Source: Symsagittifera roscoffensis
Lineage: Eukaryota > Xenacoelomorpha > Acoela > Convolutidae
NCBI RefSeq assembly: GCF_963678635.1
Contig: NC_087064.1
Location: 20,320,509-20,384,508, forward strand
DNA: 64,000 bases
Direction: 5' to 3'
This document shows positions 55,930-64,000 of this stretch, piece by piece. Each line of letters begins with the position of its first letter. Within the stretch, counting starts at the first letter, position 1. Both the position numbers and the translations under genes were made by a program. The notes beneath the pieces are model-generated. The model was not told the DNA's origin, did not search any database, and saw only the letters and a program-made list of their open reading frames with translations.

Positions 55930-56281
55930 AGTGTAGGCGAGTGTGTTATGTGTTATTTGTAATGTAATATGTTGTTATTTTGTTACGATCTCGGGTTTGG
56001 AAGGGTTAGTGACCACGAATGCTCAAACAAAAATGTTAGGAATAGGTCCAAAGTGTGGTCCACTCTTAGATCAACTTCCAAGATTTTAGACTGAATCGAT
56101 TTTTAATTTATCTTAAGATCAAAATATATCTGACTGCTTTTAAATCAATTTTATTATGAATTTCGAGTAATATTGACAGATGCGATAGTCGTGACAATTT
56201 TTTTCCAAATTTTGATTGATCGTTTAATTACTCATCAAATTTCAATTGTGCACACAGATAATCTAAATCGAATCATACGAA

Positions 56282-56704
56282 ATGGATAAATTCGATCTGA
56301 ATGAATTGATGGACCTTGCAGAGGCCTATGTAGGACCGGTGCTAGATGAGGATCCAGAGGTAGTCATGTTGCTGACCGCCTTAACGAATATCTTGGGGCA
56401 TGACAACCGTGGGGACCGCCCCACGGAATTCTTATTGATGGCCGCTTAGGGATAACAAGGAGTACTAGACCGCCCAAACATGAGGGTATTGAGGTGGAGA
56501 AACTGGGCACTCTCAGGAAAAAACTTGGCGAACGAGCCTGGATTGGTATGTTCAAGGTCCTACCAACCAGGTGAAATGCCTATTACGACCAAGCCTGGGG
56601 CTGGGTTGCGGAGATTGCATCAAGAAATGACTAACGAGGCAGCTTTGTCTAGCTCACAACTGAGAGCAGCTCTGCCATCAAAACGTGACAGAGTAGAAGA
56701 GTAA
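56282..56704 (+). pseudogene. Decayed ORF of unknown family
   Basis: MDKFDLNELMDLAEAYVGPV continues to ILGHDNRGDRPTEFLLMAA and a TAG at 56447. Further plus-strand coding-like sequence follows: GIEVEKLGTLRKKLGERAWI, TGA, then NAYYDQAWGWVAEIASRND and TAA. The texture is that of one protein of more than 120 residues with three stops. The acidic helical start and the tryptophan-rich second block resemble retroelement gag heads, but no motif decides it. Confidence 0.45.
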
Positions 56705-58550
56705 GCTCAATAAATGAAACAATGAAAGAACTGAATAAAACGAAAGACAAACTGGATAGAAATGTGACGTTGTGCCTCCACAACAGCTTCTGCAGCAATA
56801 GGGAAACTAGTAAAGACCCTCTACCTTGTTGCAAAAAAGGTAGAAGAGCAGAGGTGTTGGAGGACTGCCTCCAACAGCGTCAGATTGGCCACTGAGTAGT
56901 TGCAAGACACTGAAACCGAGAGTGCGGAGTCAATGTCACAGTAGGAAGAGATGAGGCAGTGACAAAAGCCGAATGACAAGATGCAGAAAAGAGAAAGATT
57001 AGAAGAATTTAGAAGTTTTACAAATTCTAAACGACGAAAACGGAAAGAAAAAAACGAACGAAGGAGTAACTAAAAAGATGAGAATTAAAACTCAGAAATG
57101 TTTTGTGTGAGAAAAACTCAAATAAGAAACCAAACAACCTAGCTCGAAATCGAAACTGATTGAAAGAATTTTTTTTAGTTGATTTTTGAATTTTAAAATT
57201 GTTGCTCATAAAAATTTGCATTGTAATTTCAGTTAGTGTTTTAGAGACACTTACTAGAGAGGCTTGAGTGAAGAGTATAGTAAATTTTCCAGCCTGCATG
57301 ATTGTTTTTAATCAACGAAGATGACTGTTCACTTCGTGGTAACATCAAAAAGTTGAATGATCTCTTGAAGAGGTAGCTTATTTCATTGACGCTTCTAACA
57401 ACTGAGTTTCCTAATTTTAATATCAGGACCAATAACAGCTAAATTTACGAAGGGAGGAAGCATAGTAGGATAATTTTAGTCTGTTTTGTTGGTTGGCAAG
57501 ACTGTCCTGCGTCCCAACACCTTTTAAACCGAGGAGAAGAAGTTTTAAATCGAGACAATGGCACTAAAAGTCAAAAAAGACATGTTATCTTAAGTCATAT
57601 CCTCAAGGTGAAGACTAATGAAAAGTGTTAGAAGGCAATAGCGAGGTAGTATGATGCGATTTGTAGTTTGCAGTGAGTCGATATGATGTGGACAAAAGTT
57701 CTTTTACAGCATTTTGTAATTTCTGTGCGATGGCACTCTACCCATTTAATGAATTTCGTGAGACTCAATGAGGGCATTGACCGGGCTGTCCGGGTGTATG
57801 TGACATTCGACCAGAATAGCGGTCAAAATTTCTGACGAAATCGAAACTTTATTTGAACAGTTTAGTGGGAGGATTGGCTGTTTCAGAAGATAATTGGCTT
57901 TATTTGATAAACTGATCGAATTAGGAGAGTTCGGTTTTAACTGACATGTGAAATTATAAAAAATCGATTGCGAAGACATGTGACCATTTTTATTTTCGCG
58001 AATACAGAAAAAGCGCGAAAATCAACAGAACAACAATTTTCGCTTGTAGAAAACAGATCTACGATCTGAATTGGAGTTACCATCGATATTAATTTTAACG
58101 ATTGTGCAGCTACAATCATTACGGAGCAATTCTCGAGAATTTGGAGGGGTATCCGAAGGATTTTACTACCCTTCCCGAGTGACGATAAGACCGCTCTTCG
58201 AACGGATTCAAGAACCCGGAAGGGTCTCGGGAAGAGACTGAAACTGTATTTTTAACAACTTTGAGCTTCCTAGTATTTTTTAACAAGTTGTTCCATGAAA
58301 AACAAAAGTCTGCTTTTTTGAATCCAACAGGCCATCCAAAGTCAAAATTTTTTGGTTGTTGATTGTTTAAAATTCGTCTGACTGGAAAAGTTCTACCAGT
58401 TTGGCTTCGTATTGGTGTTTTTTTTCATGATACGAAACGCAACACCTTTTACGAATGATACTGCGAGAAGAGCGTTGTTTTAGAGATATTGTCTAGCTTT
58501 GTCCACCACCTATCAGATGGTGTCTGTTTCAATCGTTTAACATAGGTTTT
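56705..58550. other. Intergenic region upstream of the CDK20-like gene
   Basis: No gene is supported. Two overlapping minus frames near 57746-58119 have no recognised domain. The region 56700-57300 is purine-rich like the decayed coding DNA to its left. Confidence 0.4.
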
Positions 58551-58646
58551 AGCTGCCGCTGTAATCTCTCACAACGATTCCCCTGTTACGTTTTGACTCC
58601 CCTGTTAGCTGCCGCTTCAATCTCTCACGAGGACTCCCCTGTTACG
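58551..58646 (+). repeat. 40-bp direct repeat 56 bp apart, before CDK20
   Basis: AGCTGCCGCT followed by AATCTCTCAC and CTCCCCTGTTACG occurs at 58551-58590 and 58607-58646 with a few differences. It lies 54 bp before the kinase ATG and could be in its promoter or 5' leader. Confidence 0.8.
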
Positions 58647-58699
58647 TACCTTTCTTTAAGAAAATTGATTTTTGTTATTAATGGGTGTTTCAGAGAGAT

Positions 58700-60011
58700 A
58701 TGGACAAGTATTCAATCATTGGGCCAATTGGAGAAGGAGCTCATGGAATAGTCTTCAAGGCAAAACACATTCAAAGCGGCGAAGAAGTTGCACTGAAAAA
58801 AATCCCTTTGAAACGTCTCGATGACTGCATACCTAATTCTGCCCTTCGTGAAATTAAGGCATTGCAAGAGATAGGCGAGCATCCAAATATTGTAACTCTC
58901 CGCGAAGTTTTTCCTCATGGGACTGGTTTTGTTCTTGTTTTCGAGTTCATGCTTTCTGATCTGTCAGAAGTAATAAGGAATGTGGATCGACCTATAACTG
59001 ATTCACAAGTCAAAAGTTATATGCGAATGCTTTTGAAAGGCGTCAATTATTGTCACGAAAACAACATTATTCACCGAGACTTGAAAGTAAGTTACTAAAA
59101 AGTTCGTTGAATAAATATGCGTTTTTGATTCATTGTAACTTGTTTTCAGCCAGCAAATTTACTCATCAGCTCAACGGGTCACCTGAAGATAGCTGACTTC
59201 GGTCTGGCGCGAATTTTTTCAAGAAACAAAGGCGATGACCCAAATGGCGCCCACCCTCAGCTTGAAAGACAATATAGCCATCAAGTGGCTACCAGATGGT
59301 ACAGGAGTCCTGAACTCCTGTACGGTGCTAAGAAATATGACGAAGGTGTGGATTTATGGGCTGTGGGCTGCATTTTTGGTTAGTTATATAATTACTGCGT
59401 ACTGTTGAGTAAAGCTCGCAGCCTTGAACGGAGCTATATTATATCGTAAGCAAGGCAATCTTTTTCACCTGTGTTGTATTGTAAGCAAGGAAATCTTTTT
59501 CGCCTGTTTCGAAATCTTTTTTATCTGTTTTGAAAATGGTGCGTACGAAGTTTATTATTGTTTACAAAATGTTTAAGGAGAGTTGCTGAACATGTCGCCA
59601 GTGTTTCCTGGCGAAAAAGATATCGATCAGCTCTGCTGCGTATTGCGGGTACTGGGTACACCTACAGAAGAGATCTGGCCTGGAATGAAGTCTCTTCCAG
59701 ATTACCAGAAAATTATTTTCCCAGAAAATGAACCAATACCGTTCGAAGAGATTTTTCCAGATGCCTCTGCAGAAGCACTTGATTTAGTGAAAAAGTTCTT
59801 GGTTTACGATTCTAAGAAGCGAATTTCAGCTACTGAAGCGTTACTGCACCCTTATTTTTTCACTGAGCCCTTGCCAGCTCACCATTCGGAGCTTCCGATA
59901 CCAGTCACCCATAGAGCTAACAAGAAGCTACGCCAAACAGCTGAGTTAGATGTTACAGCTCCCATTCAAGCGTCTTTAGTAGACCCGGCAACAATTGAAA
60001 TGTTTTGCTAG
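58700..60011 (+). CDS. CDK20: CDK20/CCRK-like cyclin-dependent kinase
   Basis: Three exons, 58700-59086, 59150-59378 and 59578-60011, join in phase to 349 residues. Introns are 63 and 199 bp with GT-AG ends. Residues: glycine loop GEGAHG (11-16), Lys33, NSALRE in the place of PSTAIRE, catalytic HRDLKPANLL (Asp127), DFG (145-147), activation-loop [14 protein letters not shown] (Thr177) and [19 protein letters not shown]. The C-terminal [11 protein letters not shown] is characteristic of CDK20 and not of other CDKs. Length is close to the vertebrate protein (346). The activation loop is about 11 residues longer. CDK20 acts in ciliary and hedgehog signalling and in cell-cycle entry. A TTTCAG seven bases before the ATG suggests an upstream non-coding exon or a trans-splice site. 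All catalytic residues are intact. Confidence 0.95.
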
Positions 60012-60161
60012 AAATTTGACGGGGGTATTTTAAAGTGCAGTACGTACAAACAAGTCAAGTGTAAATAGCATTGTCTGCTTATTGTATTATTTTATAATCT
60101 GTACAAATTTTTGTCCAATTGATTGTATAAATTGTATAAATGTAGTTTGTTGAGTAAATCC

Positions 60162-60167
60162 AATAAA
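60162..60167 (+). terminator. Polyadenylation signal of the CDK20-like gene
   Basis: AATAAA lies 151 bp after the stop codon, with a T-rich stretch soon after (60181 onward). Position and sequence fit a standard 3' end. Confidence 0.6.
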
Positions 60168-60514
60168 GGGTCATGAAAGATTTTTTTTTATTTTTTTTAA
60201 CTGCACGCAGATATCGTCTTAAGTGCAGTCTTAACGCGCGTCCTCTTTCATTGATTTTCAACTCTCCGATATTGTCAATTGTGGAGATCGATTGTCCTCT
60301 AGTCCGTCAAACTGAGGACAAGTGTGGTCTCGTTTTTCCACTCCTGAGTGATGTTCGATTTAAGGAGAGAAATTTTTAATGCGGAGAAATTAGCGGGAAG
60401 TTAATGCGAGTAACTAAGCTTACGATTTCCAGTGTTTTTAAACCGGAACATTGAATTTTTTTCGGCTAACAAATTGTTAAATTGTTGTACAAACTCCAAT
60501 AACTTGATAAGGTG

Positions 60515-60845
60515 ATTAAGAGTCGATTTTTTGTAGGTCGAACAAATTATTTTTCCGAGCTCTCCTAAAGCACTGAAAAGACCCTGTTTTGGCCAAATTC
60601 TCTACGCCGCAGACAAATTTTCGAAAAAAACAGGTCAGAAAAGCCGTTTTTGGCAAAAAAAATTTGACCAAAAAATCGCATCCGCGCTCATCGCTTGAAA
60701 ATTAGTATATATTGGCGACTTTAGAAAAAATTTAGGGTCGTTTGGCGAAAAATGGATTTATTAAAAATTATCTTTGGGTCGGCAGGGGATCGAATCCCTG
60801 AAGGGTTGGAGGGGCGTCCGCCCCTCCCCCCTAAATCCGCCCCTG
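60515..60845 (+). mobile_element. hAT-like miniature element, left end missing
   Basis: It shares CCGAGCTCTC-TAAAGCACT, TTAGTATATATTGGCG and a TAAATCCGCCCCTG end with the copy at 62088-62487, in the same orientation. The CAGGGGCG left terminus is absent. It ends at 60845. Confidence 0.75.
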
Positions 60846-62079
60846 CTCTTATATGGGTCGCGATAATTTTTTTTTCGTTTTTTATTTTAAGGAAACGTCT
60901 AAAAAGTTGTCCAGGCTCAAATTATATTTTCGCGTTTGACTTCCTGATTTCTTTTTCAGTTCAGTTCTTTTCCGAAGTTAAAAGGAAGGCAAACTCCACT
61001 AGCGATCAGGGAAAGCGTAAAAGTCACGACAAACGTGAAAGGGGAATTTAATTTTCAGATTTCTTAGCGAAATATAAATTTACCCCTTGATCCAGTTTTC
61101 TCAAATTGATATAATTGTCGAAAAGATCCAATCATAAATTGTATAGAAATTCAAAGCGCTTCAAGGCCATCTTTATTTTTCATTGAAATTATCTGAAGAA
61201 ACAAACTGCAGCGAAATATTTCGTAACTTGGAAATGTTTCGTCAAGTTGAAAATAGTATTTCGTCAAGTTGAAATCTTACGACTGCTTGGGTGAGGGTAT
61301 AGCCGCGTCTCCTCAACTAACAGGCAAATTTTGAGCATGTCTGCTTTTTAAATGCCCGTTGTATTCGATGCTAATTTAATATTGAATTGTTCGATTTGCA
61401 ATTTTAATTTGACATGGTTTAGGAACTGAATTTGAGACAAAATTACGAAAAAGAAACGAAAATTTTTTAATCATTTTTTTGGTATTTTTTTCAGAAAAAC
61501 GAAAAGTTTTTTTCTGCGGTTTCTAATTTTTTTTGTAGAGTATTGGTAATGCTATGTTTGATGACAAAATGGTAAATATAAGAAATTTGTGATGCTTTGT
61601 AAGGCTGGTACTGCAATTTCGGCTATGATTTGTGGAAAACTTGCTATTATTTGCGGTATTCGACTTTTTTTCTGATTGAGTATTGTTTATCACTCAATAC
61701 TTTTGCAATCAATATTCGTGAACGATACACGGACAAATATATGCCACAAAACAGTGATTTGATATATCGTTTGAGTTCGTTTCCGAGCCGAGTCAACTTC
61801 ACTTTGTTTCCGTTGTTTGAATCGCCCGCATTTCCCATCTCATGATGTCTTAAATACGTTGGCTCATTACTTCTGAATTTCGTCACCTGATTTGAATTTT
61901 CAAAAAAGTTCATTGGTTTTAAGCAGTAATGCAGTCGAAGTTTTTGTTTGCGTATCTGGATCCATCAGTATAGCATGAAACTTTAATTTGACTGAAATGC
62001 CTTAACTCTGATAGCGTCAAACTGAGATAATAGTAGCGTTAAAGTGTATTCAATTAATGTCTGTTAATCATATTTCATG
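60846..62079. other. Intergenic, nothing firmly recognised
   Basis: A minus-strand 88-codon frame (61913-61647, MNFFENSNQVTKFRSNEPTY) is the only frame with protein-like composition and has no domain or splice support. ATTTCGTCAAGTTGAAA is repeated at about 61229 and 61258. Confidence 0.4.
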
Positions 62080-62087
62080 GATACATG

Positions 62088-62487
62088 CAGGGGCGAATCT
62101 ACGATTTTCTCGAGGGGGGAGGGGCAGATTTTCAAAAAAATTTCGAAAAATTTTGACGACCTTTTTTTCGACCAAATTGATTTTCCGAGCTCTCGTAAAG
62201 CACTAAAAAGACGCTGTTTTTGGCCAACTCTAAAAAATAGGTCAAAAAAGTCGTTATTGGGCATTTTTTGGAAAATTTGGACTAAAAAATTGCATTTTTT
62301 GGCGCGCGCGCCTCCCTTAAAAGTTAGTATATATTGGCGCCTAAAGAAAAATTTTAGGGCCGGTCGGCCAAAATTGGATTTCTTAAAAAGTACCAAGGGG
62401 GGACCCTTTTGGTCGGCAGGAGGTCGAATCCCTGAGGGGGAAAAGGCGTCAGCCCCCCCCCCCCCCCCCCCCCTAAATCCGCCCCTG
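62088..62487 (+). mobile_element. hAT-like MITE, complete, 400 bp
   Basis: It starts CAGGGGCG and ends CGCCCCTG, and is flanked by the exact 8-bp duplication GATACATG (62080-62087 and 62488-62495). CAGGG...CCCTG ends with 8-bp duplications are the signature of hAT elements. No transposase. A long C-run sits near the right end. Other copies lie at 60515, 63209 and 63388. Confidence 0.92.
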
Positions 62488-62623
62488 GATACATGTATGG
62501 AATATGGACACTTTTATTGTCTTTTGTTTCAGTTAGACATGCTTTACCAAAACCCTATCATTTAAAATCGATTTGAAACTGCAATTGAAATCAAATTTAA
62601 CTTAGCGTATCAGTACATGTGTG

Positions 62624-62818
62624 ATGAGTTCACTGGTGGTGCCAGTGGTGGTGTGGGGAGGTGGGGGCACTGGACAGAACAGTCCCACTCACCGAGTCTC
62701 CTCCCTTCTCCTCACCCCAGACTGCACCACCCTCATATCTGGCAGTGTGGACGGACACATCATCCTGTGGAAGCTCAAATTAGACCAGACTCTCTGGAAT
62801 GCACAGACGGAAGCTACG
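62624..62818 (+). CDS. WDR7: First coding exon of a WDR7-like (rabconnectin-3 beta) protein
   Basis: ATG at 62624 gives MSSLVVPVVVWG, a short Gly-rich loop, then PTHRVSSLLLTPDCTTLISG and SVDGHIILWKLKLDQTLWN. This is the first WD40 repeat of WDR7, whose vertebrate N-terminus has the same SLVLPIVLWG...PTHxIS layout. The exon ends ACG|GTAAGT after 65 codons, in phase 0. Later exons lie beyond the window or in sequence I could not read as coding. WDR7 works with DMXL proteins in V-ATPase assembly on synaptic and endosomal vesicles. TTTCAG at 62527-62532 may precede its 5' leader. Confidence 0.8.
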
Positions 62819-63208
62819 GTAAGTCCAGGATGAGTTAAAACTTAAATGAGAATCTTTTTAAGCTCATGGTATGGTAAAAACCTATAGCCACGAGATGAAC
62901 AGGGGGAACTAGATAAACAAGCTGTTCAGTTCATTTGGAGAACCGCTGTTGTGTCAGTGGCTAAATATGCTCTTTTTGGGGCTTGGAAGGGTTCTCTCTT
63001 CCTAGCAGCAATGAGCAAATAGCGTTCTGCGACTCGAACAACCGAACTTTCGATTGAGCAGCGGATACCTACAACAGCGATCGCCGATGAATATCTAACA
63101 TCTGTAATTAAATTTAGCCTGGTGTTTCACGACAGGAAAAAAATAGCGTCGTAATTTGAGTTTCGTTTAATTTGGGTGTTTTTTTTTCACCAGATTTTTT
63201 TTCTGGCG

Positions 63209-63387
63209 ATAGTTTCTGGCAGGGGCGCCCTCCTCAGGGATCCGACTCCCTGCCGACCCAACCGGCAGGGAATTGGTCATTGTACTCATTAGCAAAGTTT
63301 ACTCAGGGGTTCGAGAACGCACTTTTTGGCCTGTTTGTTGAAAAAGTTGCCTGCGGCGCAGAAAGCTTGGTCAAAAAAGGTCTTTTA
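63209..63387 (-). mobile_element. hAT-like MITE fragment, inverted
   Basis: CAGGGGCGCCCTCCTCAGGG begins a piece in the opposite orientation to 62088-62487. It shares the CCGACTCCCTGCCGACCCAA and GGCCTG...GCCTGCGGCGCAGAAA words. It ends where the next copy begins. Confidence 0.65.
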
Positions 63388-63822
63388 CAGGGGCGGATTT
63401 TTTTTTGGGGGGGGGGGGAGGGGGGTCGGATGTTCCCTCCCCCTCAGGCATTCAACCCCCTGCCGACCCAAAGGGTCCCCCTTTGTACTATTATGAGATA
63501 TCCATTTTTGTCTGACTGACCTCAAAATTTTTCTAATGGCGCCTTGGGCGCCAATCTATACTATTTTTGAGGGGGGAGCGCGCTCAGAAAAAACGCGATT
63601 TTTTTAAATTTTCCAAAAAGTGTTTAAAAACACTATTTTTGGCCTGTTTTTCAACAAAATTGGCCTGCGGCGCAGAAAATTTGGCCAAAACAGGGACTTT
63701 TTAGTGCTTTGGGAGAGTTCGAAAAGTCAATTTGGTCGAACTAAAAAAAGGTCGACAAAGTTTTCGAAATTTTTTGAAAATCCGCCCCCCCCCCCCTCGA
63801 GAAAATCCTAGATCCGACCCTG
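63388..63822 (-). mobile_element. hAT-like MITE, inverted, 435 bp, in the WDR7 intron
   Basis: It begins CAGGGGCGGATT and ends GATCCGACCCTG. The interior matches 62088-62487 in inverse orientation (AAAGCACT/AGTGCTTTGGGAGAG, GGTCGAACT). Flanks GTCTTTTA and GTTTTTGG are similar but not identical. It lies in the first intron of the WDR7-like gene. Confidence 0.75.
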
Positions 63823-64000
63823 GTTTTTGGCGGTCTTACCGCTTAGTTACCTTTAGGTTTCTTGACCGTTCTTTGGCACACATCACCTTCTAATGGAGAC
63901 AATTATACTACTTCTCAAAATTGGATTTTCGGCGCTTGGCTATCTCGGTCTGCACATGTTTGAATTTCAGTCATTCTTTTCTTCGTTTTTTCGTTATTGC

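Noticed and set aside
57746-58119. Two overlapping minus-strand frames upstream of CDK20
   Set aside because: No domain and no conserved start context. A divergent gene is possible but not supported.

Overview
The window is nuclear DNA from an animal and is AT-rich. It carries spliced metazoan genes with GT-AG introns: a CDK20/CCRK-like kinase at 58700-60011, the first coding exon of a WDR7-like protein at 62624-62818, and the 5' part of a class I methyltransferase on the minus strand at 2870-4363. No rRNA gene, CRISPR array or bacterial-style operon was seen. The species cannot be named from the sequence. The env-bearing Ty3-type element together with Polintons and short introns would fit several invertebrate groups, including tunicates.

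Most of the window is nested mobile DNA. The outer shell is one LTR retroelement on the minus strand at 7978-48140. Its LTRs (7978-8387 and 47823-48140) run TG...CA and are flanked by the 4-bp duplication TCAT. In minus-strand order it holds a primer-binding site, a leader with repeats, N-terminal gag ORFs, three tandem partial copies of gag-protease-reverse transcriptase, RNase H, integrase, a Pro/Ser-rich ORF, a large envelope-like glycoprotein and a second long accessory ORF. All of the long genes carry frameshifts or stops. Without the later insertion the element would be about 24.3 kb.

Inside its last accessory ORF sits a Polinton/Maverick-type DNA transposon of 15,825 bp at 10653-26477. 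It has terminal inverted repeats of about 0.55 kb, termini AG...CT and a 6-bp duplication CATATT. It encodes a type-B DNA polymerase with zinc fingers and both exonuclease and polymerase motifs, disrupted at five places. It also carries several small genes I cannot identify, and no integrase, ATPase or capsid gene that I can recognise. A promoter block with three CRE sites in a 60-bp repeat and a TATA box precedes the polymerase. A diverged end of a related Polinton lies at about 49310-51512, just outside the LTR element.

The left flank (1-7977) has a decayed retroelement gag fragment, the methyltransferase gene with a 603-bp inverted-repeat element in its intron, and long non-coding stretches. 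The right flank (51.5-64 kb) has decayed protein-coding remnants, including one resembling a macro domain, a 363-bp near-perfect hairpin, the CDK20 gene, several hAT-like miniature elements and the WDR7 exon.

The order of events can be read from the nesting: the LTR element inserted first, its genes and LTRs then diverged, and the Polinton inserted into it later. The Polinton's own genes are also decayed.
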